From contig CAZPHC010000011.1 of the NCBI GenBank assembly GCA_964586155.1, positions 62,001-126,000 on the forward strand: DNA of 64,000 nt. The letters run 5' to 3'. This document shows positions 20,392 through 31,036 of this stretch, in pieces; position 1 is the stretch's first letter, and each line of letters begins with the position of its first letter. Made by a program: the position numbers and the translations under genes. Source of the DNA: SXNM01 sp964586155 (GTDB lineage Bacteria > Myxococcota_A > UBA9042). Under the pieces are notes generated by a model. That model searched no databases. It worked only from the letters and a program-made list of their open reading frames with translations, and had not been told where the DNA came from.

Positions 20392-22593
20392 TTACTCTTC
20401 TTTGGGTTGCATGGCTTCGAGCGGCGTGATCCGGGTCGCGAGCATCGTCGGGTAGACGGTCGAGATGATGGTCACGACGATGACCAGCGCCAGGGCGAAG
20501 GCGATGTGGCCCGGGTTCATCGACGGATAGAGCCGCGGCCCGCCGAAGATGAAGACCATCGTGTCGTTCGGGGCTGCGATCCCGACCTGGCCCAGCCAGC
20601 CGACGACCGCAGCGCCGAGCCCGACGCCGATGGCGCCGAACACGCTGCCGAGCACGATGGACTCGACCAGGAACATCCACAGCACGAAGCGCCGCGAGCC
20701 GCCGATGGCGCGCATGGTGCCGATCTCCCTGGTGCGCTCGATCGTCGACAGGACCATGGAGTTGTTGATGATCAGCAGCGCCACGCCGAACACGCCGAGG
20801 ATGGCGATGAGCAGCACGGCGTAGATGACCGCGACGAACTGGCCCAACATGCCCGAGGCCTGGCGCCAATCGAGGACCTTGATGCCCAGGCCCTTCGCCT
20901 TGGAGATCTCCTGGATCTTCGCGGTCGCGGCTTCGATCTGCTTGCGGTCCTTGAGCACGATCGCGGCGTTGCGGACCACGCCGCCGTCGATGTCGTCCTG
21001 GCTGTAGCGGATGGTGAAGAGCGTATCGCTCCAACGCTGCGCGCCCTGGCCCATGTCGACCCGGGCGAATTCGTCGAAGCCGCCGGTCGGCGAGGTCGGC
21101 TCGGCGAGCCCGGCGGTGTCGCTCGGCGAGACGTCGGCTGCGAGCCCGGCGTCGCCGCCGACCGCAGCGCCGCCCTCCGCAGCGCCGGCCACCGCAGCTC
21201 CACTCGGAGCGTCCTCCTCGACCTCGGCGCCTTCGCCGAAGAACGCGTCTTCGGCCTGCTCGGCGCTGACCTCCTTGACGCCGCTGCGCTGCTCGAGCTG
21301 CCGGATCTCCTCTTTCTGTTCGGCGGTGACGTGGCCGTACAGGTCGCGGAAGCTCACGATATCCATCAGGTTGACCATGCCGGCCAGGGCCGACTTGTCC
21401 ATGCCGCGAAACCGGAAGGTTCCGTAGATCTTCACGTTCACCGACGACATGTAGCCGCCCTGCGACAAGGCGCGGATGGTCAGGGTCTCGCCGACGTCGA
21501 CGCGGTACAGGCGCAACTCTGGCGCGACCTTGCTGTAGAAGAGCTCGTAGCGCGCGTCGAAGTTGCTGTCGTCGGTTGTCAGCAAGGCCTTGGTCAGGGC
21601 GTCGAGGTCGGTCTCCTCGCTGCCGAGCGCGGCGCGCAGCGACGCCGCGACCCGGGCCTGCGCGGCGTCATCGAGCTGCCAGGTGATCTCCTTGTACTGG
21701 GCGACGTTCATCCGTCGCCACTCTTGCAGCTCCTTGTCGGTCTCGAATGTCGCACCTTCGGCGCGCTTGTCGCGGATCTTGTCGAGACGACGGGCGGTTT
21801 TGTGCTTGAGCATCTCCTCGTAGTAGAGCGAGTTCAGCAGCAGGCCGCGCTGGCCCGGCGGGATCGGCTCGCCCTTGAGCAGCTCGAAGCGGTCGAATGC
21901 CTTGGTGAATCGCTCGACGTCGGTGCCCATGTAGCGGATGAAGAGCACGTCCTCACCGATGGCCATCTGCGCCACCCGGTTCTCGAGGAACTCCATGCGC
22001 TTGTCGAAGTTGGCCTCGAAATCGGCCCAGAACGCCGGCTGCGCCGCCTCGTGCACGTCCTCGACGCCCTTGCGCGCGGTGTCGTCGCGCTCGAGGTGGA
22101 TCACCTTGCGGATGCGCTGCAGGTCGCTGTCGAGCAGGCTGACGATCCGGCGGACGTGGTCGCGCACCGGCACCATGCCTTCGCTGTCGCCGGCCTTGTG
22201 CAGCGTGCGCAGCTTCGCCAGCTTGGTATCGATCAGGTTTGCCGCGAAGATCATTGCGTAGTCGAAGCCTTGCGGGATCACGGCCTCGACTTCGGGCAGG
22301 GCCTCGAGCTCGGCGCGGACCTTGGGGAAGTCCTGGATCACGCCGATCTCGTTGCCGTCGAGCGGCCCGGGGAAGAGCACGAGCGTGTCCTTGGCCCCGT
22401 CGGCGCTGATCTGGAGGTGGCCGCTGACCGAGCCGACGATGCTGTCGGCCATGCTCATCTCGATCGAGCCGAGCAGCGACGCGCCGAGCAGGACCAGCAA
22501 TGTGCCGAACACGAGGATCGTGCCGACGATCAGCGACTTGACCTTGTGCGCGACCAGGTTCCGCAGCGCGATGCGGACGAGTGTCCAGAACAT
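20392..22593 (-). CDS. Large FtsX/LolC-type ABC transporter permease
   Basis: A 733-residue permease, long for the family (usually about 400). The N-terminal helix follows ALRNLVAHKVKSL, and three C-terminal helices begin near residues 585, 640 and 695. The coupling helix is TIERTREIGTMRAIGG. The extra length is a large periplasmic domain (about 50-575) that includes a helical part (about 150-330) and a low-complexity Ala/Gly/Asp linker at about 455-505. It starts 7 bp after the ATPase gene stop. The long insertion may contact the LolA-like protein; this is inferred. Confidence 0.9.
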   Translation of the reverse strand: MFWTLVRIALRNLVAHKVKSLIVGTILVFGTLLVLLGASLLGSIEMSMADSIVGSVSGHLQISADGAKDTLVLFPGPLDGNEIGVIQDFPKVRAELEALPEVEAVIPQGFDYAMIFAANLIDTKLAKLRTLHKAGDSEGMVPVRDHVRRIVSLLDSDLQRIRKVIHLERDDTARKGVEDVHEAAQPAFWADFEANFDKRMEFLENRVAQMAIGEDVLFIRYMGTDVERFTKAFDRFELLKGEPIPPGQRGLLLNSLYYEEMLKHKTARRLDKIRDKRAEGATFETDKELQEWRRMNVAQYKEITWQLDDAAQARVAASLRAALGSEETDLDALTKALLTTDDSNFDARYELFYSKVAPELRLYRVDVGETLTIRALSQGGYMSSVNVKIYGTFRFRGMDKSALAGMVNLMDIVSFRDLYGHVTAEQKEEIRQLEQRSGVKEVSAEQAEDAFFGEGAEVEEDAPSGAAVAGAAEGGAAVGGDAGLAADVSPSDTAGLAEPTSPTGGFDEFARVDMGQGAQRWSDTLFTIRYSQDDIDGGVVRNAAIVLKDRKQIEAATAKIQEISKAKGLGIKVLDWRQASGMLGQFVAVIYAVLLIAILGVFGVALLIINNSMVLSTIERTREIGTMRAIGGSRRFVLWMFLVESIVLGSVFGAIGVGLGAAVVGWLGQVGIAAPNDTMVFIFGGPRLYPSMNPGHIAFALALVIVVTIISTVYPTMLATRITPLEAMQPKEE

Positions 22594-22600
22594 CGCGGCC

Positions 22601-23359
22601 TCAGACCTGGCCCGAAGGCGCGGCGTGCGGATCGGCGGGGAGTCCGGCGTCGACCCCCAGGGTCTGCACCGACTGGATGCGTCCGTCGACGAGCTCGACG
22701 AGGCGCCCGGCCTGGCTCATCACCTTGGGGTCGTGGGTCGAGAAGATGAAGGTCGTGCCCTGGCCCACGTTGAGCTCCTTCATCAGGTCGATGATGGCGT
22801 GGCCGGTCGTCGAGTCGAGGTTCGCGGTCGGCTCGTCGGCGAGCACGATGCGCGGACGGGTGACGAGCGCGCGGGCGATCGCGACGCGCTGCCGCTGACC
22901 GCCCGAGAGCTCGTTGGGCCGGTGGTGCTTGTAGGCCGTCAGGCCGACGCGCTCCATCAGCTCGTCGACGCGGCGATCCCGCTCGCCGCGGGTCATGCCG
23001 CCCTGCAAGAGCAGCGGGAATTCGACGTTCTGGAAGGCGTCGAGCACCGACACGAGGTTGAAGCTCTGGAAGATGAAGCCGAGCGAACGCAGGCGCAGGC
23101 CCGTCAGCTGCCGCTCGCTCAGGCGCGCCGTGTCTTCGCCGGCGACCTCGACCAGACCGGACGTGGCGACATCGACGCAGCCGATGAGGTTCAGCAGCGT
23201 GGTCTTGCCCGAGCCCGAGGGCCCCGCGATGACGGTGAATTCGCCCGCAGCGATGTCGAGGTTGACCCCACGCAGGGCCGGCACTTCGACCGAGCCGAGT
23301 TTGTACGACTTGACCGCGTCCTGCAGCCGGACGATGGGTCCTGATCCGCTTGTTGCCAT
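22601..23359 (-). CDS. ABC transporter ATP-binding protein (LolD/MacB type)
   Basis: A 252-residue ATPase. Walker A GPSGSGKT is at 46-53, the Q-loop at QSFN, signature LSGGQ at 151-155, Walker B IVLADEP at 171-177 and the H-loop at STHD. The spacing and the FIFQSFNL segment are typical of LolD/MacB subunits that power FtsX-type permeases. I chose the ATG at 23359 because GGGAGG stands 7 nt upstream; an ATG at 23365 overlaps that site. It is the first gene of the export operon that continues through both permeases, the LolA-like protein and the barrel. Confidence 0.93.
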   Translation of the reverse strand: MATSGSGPIVRLQDAVKSYKLGSVEVPALRGVNLDIAAGEFTVIAGPSGSGKTTLLNLIGCVDVATSGLVEVAGEDTARLSERQLTGLRLRSLGFIFQSFNLVSVLDAFQNVEFPLLLQGGMTRGERDRRVDELMERVGLTAYKHHRPNELSGGQRQRVAIARALVTRPRIVLADEPTANLDSTTGHAIIDLMKELNVGQGTTFIFSTHDPKVMSQAGRLVELVDGRIQSVQTLGVDAGLPADPHAAPSGQV

Positions 23360-23424
23360 CGACATGCCTCCCCGATGCTCCATCGCCCGTCGGCCCCGAG
23401 ATCGCCGCATTCGAGGACGGCGCG

Positions 23425-23454
23425 ACGGTACATGGCCTGGCATGACACCGTCCA
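23425..23454 (-). promoter_or_regulatory. Candidate promoter for the export operon
   Basis: On the minus strand TGGACG (23454-23449), an 18-nt spacer and TACCGT (23430-23425) fit the sigma-70-like pattern seen elsewhere in the window. It lies 66 bp before the ATPase start. The -35 is only a partial match. Confidence 0.3.
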
Positions 23455-23528
23455 GTGTCGCTGCGAACCGTTGTGGGCGCGTGGTTGTTCCCGTTGCCCG
23501 CTCGACTGGCTCGAGGTCGACTGCCGCC

Positions 23529-24920
<1,392 letters not shown>

Positions 24921-25091
24921 GCGGAACACCCCTCGCGACGACGACGCCCCAACTCGTGACCTTCGGTCCAGCTGCGGGCCGGACATGGGCCGGCCGTTGG
25001 CCCGGCCACGAATCAACGCGACGCGAACGCGCGGCCATAGCAGAAGAACGCGCGATTGACCAGACTCCTGGCACCGAACGCGCCACGTCGG

Positions 25092-25121
25092 TTGCCAGCG
25101 GTGGCGGCGAGCGGCTACAAC
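25092..25121 (+). promoter_or_regulatory. Candidate sigma-70-like promoter
   Basis: TTGCCA (25092-25097), an 18-nt spacer and TACAAC (25116-25121) precede the lipoprotein gene at 25208. The -35 matches 5 of 6 consensus bases and the -10 matches 4 of 6. Confidence 0.4.
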
Positions 25122-25207
25122 CCGAGCGAGTCCTCGTCGCGAATCTGCGCGAACCCGCCGTTGGCGGCTGGATGGCGAGGCTCCAACCATCGGTCGTCGG
25201 AGGTCTC

Positions 25208-26308
25208 ATGCGTCGGTCACGGACGATCCCGTCCCTCCTTGTCACGGTCGCGATCGGCGGTACGGCGCTCTGCGGCCCCCTGCTCACCGGCTGCGAGAAG
25301 TCCGATCCCGGCAGCGCCGATCAGGCCGCGCCGGCGAAGGCCGAGAAGAACTTCTTCCCCACCACCGAGAAGGTCGACTACTCGCAGGTGAAGGTCGACA
25401 AGCCGGTCGAGGCGATCGCGCCCCCGACCCCGGTCGCCGACACCTGGGCCAGCCGCACGCGCGCGCTGGTCGCCGACGCCCACGCCGACCTGATGCGCTG
25501 CCGCAACGACTTCATGATCCCGTTCCAGTTCGAGAAGATGCGACTGCGCGACGTGACCTGGCTCTCGATCTCCGAGATGGACGCCGTCTGCCGCGACGGT
25601 GACAGCGCGACCAAGAAGCGCGGGCCGTGGGCGCTGCTGCAGTTCCTGGCCCGGGAGCAGATCGGCAAGCACCCCGCCCTCGATCGCTTCATCGCCTACG
25701 GCCACGACCACGTCGAGCATGCGCGCATGGTCTCGCTCATGACCAAGAAGGTCGGTTCGCCGAAGATCGCCGCCGTCTCGGATCTGGCCAAGAAGTCGCG
25801 CGATCGCGTGATCGAGGCCGGGCGCGAGGTCGACGCGGCTGCGCGTGACATCGCCGGATGGCCCGACGACCTGCTCTCGGAGGATTCGGCCGAGTTGATC
25901 GCGCAAGGCCAGACCCGCGACCAATTCGCCCGCATGTTGACCGACCACTACGCCAAGCTGCTCGAGGACGCCGTCCCGGCCTACGATCGCCTGGCCTCGG
26001 AGAGCTGGCAGGCGCCGAACATGGTCAAGAAGGCGACGCTGCGCCTCTGGGCCGACATCCTGACCCGCCAGCTGCAACAGGACCGGCCGCGACTCGACAA
26101 GGTCGTCGACATGACCGAAGCCGATCGCAAGAAGTTCCTCGGCTACCTCGACAAGGTGCAGGCCGTGGTCGCCGCCTGGACCAAGAGCTACGAGCGCTAC
26201 TTCGACAACAAGGAGGGCGACACCTGGTCGGCGAAGGACCCTTGGCGGGTCGCGGTCGTCAAGACGCAGAAGGAGTGGCAGAAGGCCCATGCCGCGCTGT
26301 CGAAATAG
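25208..26308 (+). CDS. Lipoprotein of unknown function, helical
   Basis: A 366-residue protein. GGAGGT lies just before the ATG. The lipoprotein signal ends LLTGC (Cys29), a good lipobox. A Lys/Pro-rich linker follows to about residue 80. The rest is almost entirely helical and charged, with FEKMRLRDVTWLSISEMDAV and many Lys-Asp pairs, reminiscent of DUF3829-like periplasmic proteins; I do not assign a family. Its end overlaps the possible start of the next outer-membrane protein gene by 20 bp, so the two may work together. The kinase gene is divergent from it. Confidence 0.85.
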   Translation: MRRSRTIPSLLVTVAIGGTALCGPLLTGCEKSDPGSADQAAPAKAEKNFFPTTEKVDYSQVKVDKPVEAIAPPTPVADTWASRTRALVADAHADLMRCRNDFMIPFQFEKMRLRDVTWLSISEMDAVCRDGDSATKKRGPWALLQFLAREQIGKHPALDRFIAYGHDHVEHARMVSLMTKKVGSPKIAAVSDLAKKSRDRVIEAGREVDAAARDIAGWPDDLLSEDSAELIAQGQTRDQFARMLTDHYAKLLEDAVPAYDRLASESWQAPNMVKKATLRLWADILTRQLQQDRPRLDKVVDMTEADRKKFLGYLDKVQAVVAAWTKSYERYFDNKEGDTWSAKDPWRVAVVKTQKEWQKAHAALSK

Positions 26309-27131
26309 GCAAGGCTCGGTGTGCCGCGGTACGCGACGGGGTCCGGCACGACCGTACGCCGCGGTGGTCCTGGCGATGACGCTGTTCGCCCTGCCCGTCG
26401 CCGCCCAGATCATGAACGTGCAGTCCCTGGCGGGCAAACCCGTGGCCGAAGGGCCATCGGGGCGCGTGACGGCGACTGGCTCGTGGTCGACCGGCAACGT
26501 GCTGATCTTGCAGGCAACCGGCAGCGCGACGCTCTACTACCGCAGCGGCGCGAGCGTCTGGCTGCTGACCGCGACGGGCAGCTACGGCAACAAGGGCAGC
26601 GGCGGCTCGCTGGCCGACGTCCCGTTCCGCGAGAGCGTGTTCGAGCACCTCCGGTTCCGCCGCACGTTGCTCGACGGGCTGAGCGCAGAGGCGTTCGTGC
26701 AGCACGAATACGACCGGTTCCGTCGCCTGCGCGTCCGCGCCCTCGGCGGTGTCGGCGGTCGCTTCGACCACGAGGTGTCCAAGGACGCCCACGTCGCCGT
26801 CGGGGTCGCGGTGATGCTCCAGGCCGAGGAGCTGCTCGAGCCGCAGCCGGGTGACCTCGCGGGGGTCTACCGCGAGCTGCGCTTGTCGAGTTACGTCAGC
26901 GGCAGCGTCCGACCGTGGGACGCACTGACGCTGAACGCGACCCTCTACGTGCAGCCCAACCTGCGCGTCGGCAACGACGTCCGCGGCCTGCTCGACACCG
27001 CGCTGCAGGTCGCGGTGACCAGCCACATCGCGCTGACCCTGGCGTTCGTGCTCGCCTGGGATACGGCTCCCCCCGTGGCGGTGCGCGGCCTCGACACCAC
27101 CTCGACGGTCGGGCTGGCATGGGCGTTCTAG
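26289..27131 (+). CDS. DUF481-like outer-membrane protein
   Basis: A strand-rich protein of 280 residues from the ATG at 26289. A GTG at 26319 (270 residues) gives a shorter signal peptide and is equally possible. The signal core is AAVVLAMTLFALPVAAQ. The mature part has alternating strands (ASVWLLTATGSYGNKG, then FEHLRFRRTLLDGLSAEAFV) and ends in GLAWAF, a terminal Phe as in outer-membrane barrels. The pattern fits DUF481/YdiY-like proteins, whose function is unknown. It overlaps the end of the lipoprotein gene, suggesting one transcript. Confidence 0.8.
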   Translation: MPRCRNRQGSVCRGTRRGPARPYAAVVLAMTLFALPVAAQIMNVQSLAGKPVAEGPSGRVTATGSWSTGNVLILQATGSATLYYRSGASVWLLTATGSYGNKGSGGSLADVPFRESVFEHLRFRRTLLDGLSAEAFVQHEYDRFRRLRVRALGGVGGRFDHEVSKDAHVAVGVAVMLQAEELLEPQPGDLAGVYRELRLSSYVSGSVRPWDALTLNATLYVQPNLRVGNDVRGLLDTALQVAVTSHIALTLAFVLAWDTAPPVAVRGLDTTSTVGLAWAF

Positions 27132-27165
27132 CCGTGGTCGCGGCCGCCCGGCGTGGGAGTCGCCG

Positions 27166-27960
27166 ATGACGATCTACCGCCTGGGTCGGGCGTTGGCGTT
27201 TCCACCGGTCGAGCACGCCGAGCCGGGCGGGCTGCTGGCGGTCGGCGGCGATCTGTCGCCCCAGCGGCTGCTGCTGGCCTACGCGTCGGGCATCTTCCCT
27301 TGGTACAGCGAAGGACAGCCCATCCTCTGGCACGCGCCCGATCCACGCTTCGTGCTCGACTTCGATCAGCTCGTGATCGCGCGCTCCTTGCGCAAGACGC
27401 TGCGCCGCAGGACCTACGAGGTCCGTGTCGACAGCGCGTTCGACGACGTGGTCCAGGCCTGCTCCACCACGCCGAGGCCCGGCCAGGACGGCACCTGGAT
27501 CACCGGCTCGATGCGCCGCGCCTACAGCGAGCTGCATCGACTCGGGTTTGCCCACAGCGTCGAGACCTTCCGCGACGGCGAGCTCGTCGGCGGGCTCTAC
27601 GGCGTCTCGCTCGGACGAGGGTTCTTCGGCGAGAGCATGTTCTCACGCGCCACCGACGCCTCCAAGGTCGCGCTCTGCCACCTGGTCGCCGAGCTGCGGC
27701 TGCGCGAGTTCCACTTCGTCGACTGCCAGGTGCGCACGCCGCTGTTCGCCTCGTTGGGTGCGCGCGACGTGCCACGGGCGGCCTTCGGCCAGCGGCTGGC
27801 GCGGGCGCTGCTGTTCCCGACGCGCCAGGGGCGCTGGACGTGGTCGACGCCAGACGGCAATGCACCCGATCCCTTGCAGGGACCGACCTTGTCGGCGGCC
27901 CGAGCGCTCCCTACATTGACGGACGGCGATCCCGCCGCAGGCACGGAGGCCAGCCCATGA
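27166..27960 (+). CDS. aat: Leucyl/phenylalanyl-tRNA--protein transferase
   Basis: A 264-residue Aat enzyme. It adds Leu or Phe from charged tRNA to proteins with an N-terminal Arg or Lys, marking them for ClpS/ClpAP degradation. Family motifs are LLAVGGDLSPQRLLLAY, then GIFPWYSEGQPILWHAPDPR, WITGSMRRAY and the diagnostic GRGFFGESMFSR. Length is slightly above the usual 230 because of a variable C-terminal tail. It overlaps the A-type Fe-S carrier gene by ATGA. Confidence 0.96.
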   Translation: MTIYRLGRALAFPPVEHAEPGGLLAVGGDLSPQRLLLAYASGIFPWYSEGQPILWHAPDPRFVLDFDQLVIARSLRKTLRRRTYEVRVDSAFDDVVQACSTTPRPGQDGTWITGSMRRAYSELHRLGFAHSVETFRDGELVGGLYGVSLGRGFFGESMFSRATDASKVALCHLVAELRLREFHFVDCQVRTPLFASLGARDVPRAAFGQRLARALLFPTRQGRWTWSTPDGNAPDPLQGPTLSAARALPTLTDGDPAAGTEASP

Positions 27961-28286
27961 TCCACATCTCGACCGAGGCGCTCGCGCATATGCGCCAGCT
28001 CATCGAGGGGCAGAACGACCCGGCGATCAAGGGCATCCGCCTGTCGGTGATGGCCGGCGGCTGCTCTGGCATGTCGTACAGCCTGGACTTCGAGACCGAG
28101 CCCGAGCTCGACGACAACGTCTTTGGCGGCGATCCGCCCGTCTTCGTCGACTCGGCCAGCCTCGGCTTCATCGACGGCCTGTCGCTGCGTTTCACCGGCG
28201 GCCTCAACGGCAAGGGCCTGATCTTCGACAACCCCAAGGCGGTCGACACCTGCGGCTGCGGGACCTCGTTCGCCGTCCAGCGCTGA
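27957..28286 (+). CDS. A-type iron-sulfur carrier (IscA/ErpA/HesB family)
   Basis: A 109-residue protein that binds or delivers Fe-S clusters. The three ligand cysteines are Cys36 (GGCSGMSY), Cys99 and Cys101 (DTCGCGTSF). The segment GLNGKGLIFDNP is typical of the family. The ATG overlaps the aat stop (ATGA), with GGAGG 8 nt upstream. No isc or suf genes are close, so which apo-proteins it serves is unknown. The sequence alone does not separate IscA, ErpA and SufA. Confidence 0.95.
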   Translation: MIHISTEALAHMRQLIEGQNDPAIKGIRLSVMAGGCSGMSYSLDFETEPELDDNVFGGDPPVFVDSASLGFIDGLSLRFTGGLNGKGLIFDNPKAVDTCGCGTSFAVQR

Positions 28287-28310
28287 GCCGCTGGCCTCCC
28301 GGAGCTCGCC

Positions 28311-29561
28311 ATGCAGCAACCGTCGCGTCCTTTCGCCTACATCTACGACGCGGTGCGCACGCCGCGCGGGCGGGGCCGGCCCGGCAAGGGCGCGCTGAGC
28401 GGCATCCACCCGCAGCAGCTCGTCGCCACGCTGCTGCAGGCGCTGCCGGAGCGCGGCGGCTTCGATCCGAGCGAGATCGACGACGTCGTGCTCGGCTGCG
28501 TCAGCCAGGTCGGCGAACAGGGCGCCTGCATCGCCCGCAACGCCGTTCTCGCCGCCGGCTGGCCCGACAGTGTCACCGGCAGCACGGTCAATCGCTTCTG
28601 CGGCTCGGGCCTGCAGGCGATCGGCTTCGCGGCGATGGGCGTGGCCTCGGGTCTGCAGCGCGCCGTGCTCGCGGGCGGCGTCGAGTCGATGTCGCGCGTG
28701 CCGATGGGCAGCGACCAGGGTGAGATCGACGGGCTCAACCCGGCGCTGCGCAAGGCCGTGGCGATGGTGCCGCAGGGCATCTCGGCGGACTTGATCGCGT
28801 CGCGCGACGGCTTCAGCCGCGACCAGGTCGACGCCTTCGCCCTGCGCAGCCAGCAGCGGGCGCGCCTCGCCATCGAAGAGGGCCGCTTCGAGCGCAGCAT
28901 CGTGCCGGTGTACGACGCCGACGGCAGCTGCGTCGCCGACCGTGACGAGCACCCGCGCTTCGACACCACGGCCGAGAGCCTGGCCTCGCTGCGCCCGGCG
29001 TTCGCCCAGCTCGGCGCCATGGCCGCCCTGCCCGACGGCACCACCGTCGACCAGATCGCGCTGCGTCGCTACCCCGAGGTCGCCGCCATCGAGCACGTCC
29101 ACACCGCGGGCAACGCCTCGGGCATCGTCGACGGCGCCGCCTTGGTGCTGGTGGCCGACGCTGCCTGGGGCGAGCGCCACGGCAAGCGTCCGCGGGCCCG
29201 AATCCTCGCGGTCGCGACGGCGGGGGCCGAGCCGGTGATCATGCTCACCGCGCCCGCCCCGGCGTGCCGCAAGGCGCTCGAGCAGGCCGGGCTGGGCGTC
29301 AACGACGTCGACCTCTGGGAGATCAACGAAGCGTTCGCCGTCGTGCCGCTGCAGACCATCGCCGAGCTCGGCATCGACGCCGAGCGCGTGAACGTCAACG
29401 GCGGCGCCATCGCGCTGGGCCATCCGCTGGGCGCGACCGGCGCGATCCTGCTCGGCACGCTGCTCGACGAACTGGAGCGCCGCGCGGGTCGCTACGGCGT
29501 CGCCACGCTCTGCATCGGCGGCGGCATGGGCATCGCCGTCGTCATCGAGCGTCTGTCGTGA
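28311..29561 (+). CDS. Acetyl-CoA acyltransferase (thiolase)
   Basis: A 416-residue thiolase. The acyl-accepting Cys97 lies in NRFCGSGLQA; GHPLGATG holds the catalytic His and LCIGGGMG the second Cys. It cleaves 3-ketoacyl-CoA with CoA or forms acetoacetyl-CoA. The sequence looks closer to degradative FadA-type enzymes than to PhbA. It lies 24 bp after the Fe-S carrier and overlaps the next aminopeptidase gene (GTGA). No partner dehydrogenase gene is adjacent; the acyl-CoA dehydrogenase at 39-40 kb could share its pathway. Confidence 0.95.
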   Translation: MQQPSRPFAYIYDAVRTPRGRGRPGKGALSGIHPQQLVATLLQALPERGGFDPSEIDDVVLGCVSQVGEQGACIARNAVLAAGWPDSVTGSTVNRFCGSGLQAIGFAAMGVASGLQRAVLAGGVESMSRVPMGSDQGEIDGLNPALRKAVAMVPQGISADLIASRDGFSRDQVDAFALRSQQRARLAIEEGRFERSIVPVYDADGSCVADRDEHPRFDTTAESLASLRPAFAQLGAMAALPDGTTVDQIALRRYPEVAAIEHVHTAGNASGIVDGAALVLVADAAWGERHGKRPRARILAVATAGAEPVIMLTAPAPACRKALEQAGLGVNDVDLWEINEAFAVVPLQTIAELGIDAERVNVNGGAIALGHPLGATGAILLGTLLDELERRAGRYGVATLCIGGGMGIAVVIERLS

Positions 29562-31036
29562 GCGCCGCCACCACGAAGGTCCCGGACCGCGGGGCGGCAG
29601 GCGTGGCGCCCGCGGTCCTGCAGGCGGAGTTCCAGCGCCGTCGCGACGCCGTCTGCGCCGCGACCCAGCGGCCGATCGTGCTGTTGGGCCCCGGCGTGCG
29701 CGACCGCAACCTGCCGGGCTATGGCCTGCCGCACCGCGCCTCGTCCGACGTGCTCTACCTCACGGGCTGCGGCGAGGTCGGCGCCGGCGCGATCCTGGTC
29801 GACGGTCGCCTGGAGCTCTTCTTGCCGGTCGCAGAGCCCGGGGACGCGCTCTGGCATGGCCCGGCCCCCTCGCTCGAGAGCCGCGCCGAGGGCACGTTCG
29901 CCGCGGTCGTCCGCCCCCGCGACGAGCTCGAGGACCGGGTGCGCGAGCTCCTGGCCGATGGCCCGCTGGCGACCGTCGCCAGCGCCGATCCCGCCGCGAA
30001 CGAGACGCTGGCGTGGTGGTCCGGACGGGCGCTCGAATTCGGCAAGGCGCCCGGCGACGACGACCTGGTCGACGCGCTGTGTGCGCTTCGCCGCCGCAAG
30101 TCCGAGCCGGAGCTCGCCGCGATGCGCGAGGCGGTGCGCGTCAGCACCCAGGCACACCTCGCGGTCGCCGCAGCCTGCCGCGCCGGCGTCCACGAGCGAG
30201 CGCTCGCGGGGCTGTTCGAGGCGGTGCTGGCCAACCAGGGCTGCACTCCGGGCTACGGCACGATCCTGACCCAGCACGGCGAGATCCTGCACTGCCACGA
30301 CCAGGTCGCGGCGCTCGTCGACGGCTCGTTGTTGCTGGTCGACGCCGGCGCCGAGCTCGGCCCGAGCTGGGGCCCGGGCAACGGCTACGGCGCGGACTTG
30401 ACGCGCACCTGGCCGGTCTCGGGCCGCTTTGACCCGCGCCAGCGCGCGGCGTACGACGCGGTCCACGCCGCGTGGCAGGCGGCCGTCGACCTGCTGCGGC
30501 CCGGGGTCCGCTATCGCGCGGCCCACGATGCGGCAGCGTTGGTGCTGGCGCGCTTCATGCGTGACGAGGGGATCCTGCGGATCTCGCCCGAGGCCGCGGT
30601 CGAGCGCGGCGCCCACGGCCTGTTCTTCCCGCACGGCGTCGGCCACCTGCTCGGCCTCGACGTGCACGATCTCGAAGCCTACGGCGACCGCGCCGCCTAC
30701 GCGCCCGGCCTGCGTCGTCCCGACGTCTTCGGCAGCCGCTTCTTGCGCCTGGACATGCCGCTGGAGCCCGGGTTCGTCGTCACGATCGAGCCGGGCTTCT
30801 ATGCCGTGCCGGCGATCCTGCACGATCCGGTCTTGCGCGAGCGGTTCGGAGCCGACGTCGATTGGGGACGCGCCGAGGCGTGGCTGGGCTTCGGCGGCAT
30901 CCGCATCGAAGACGATGTCTGCGTCACCGAGACCGGCGCCGAGGTGCTGTCGGCGGATCTGCCCCGCAGCGCGAGCGGCGTCGAGGCCGCCGTCGGCGTT
31001 GGCGCCGATTGGGCCGATCTCCTCGGCCTTCGCTAG
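29558..31036 (+). CDS. pepP: Xaa-Pro aminopeptidase (M24B)
   Basis: A 492-residue metallopeptidase that removes the N-terminal residue before proline. The N-terminal creatinase-like domain (about 15-190) has GYGLPHRASSDVLYLTGC. The catalytic domain shows the five metal ligands in order: Asp in VDAGAE, Asp in GADLTRTWPVSG, His in FPHGVGHLLGLDVHD, Glu in TIEPGFY and Glu in GIRIEDD. The GTG start overlaps the thiolase stop (GTGA). The assignment to aminopeptidase P rather than prolidase rests on length and the TGC/HRASSD region. Confidence 0.93.
   Translation: MSAATTKVPDRGAAGVAPAVLQAEFQRRRDAVCAATQRPIVLLGPGVRDRNLPGYGLPHRASSDVLYLTGCGEVGAGAILVDGRLELFLPVAEPGDALWHGPAPSLESRAEGTFAAVVRPRDELEDRVRELLADGPLATVASADPAANETLAWWSGRALEFGKAPGDDDLVDALCALRRRKSEPELAAMREAVRVSTQAHLAVAAACRAGVHERALAGLFEAVLANQGCTPGYGTILTQHGEILHCHDQVAALVDGSLLLVDAGAELGPSWGPGNGYGADLTRTWPVSGRFDPRQRAAYDAVHAAWQAAVDLLRPGVRYRAAHDAAALVLARFMRDEGILRISPEAAVERGAHGLFFPHGVGHLLGLDVHDLEAYGDRAAYAPGLRRPDVFGSRFLRLDMPLEPGFVVTIEPGFYAVPAILHDPVLRERFGADVDWGRAEAWLGFGGIRIEDDVCVTETGAEVLSADLPRSASGVEAAVGVGADWADLLGLR

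Noticed and set aside
18406..22749. A 1447-codon open frame on the plus strand, opposite the permease genes
   Set aside because: It is antisense to clear FtsX permeases and a LolA-like gene, its translation is low-complexity His/Arg/Asp/Val/Ala without any family motif, and such frames arise because G/C third positions remove stop codons on the other strand.
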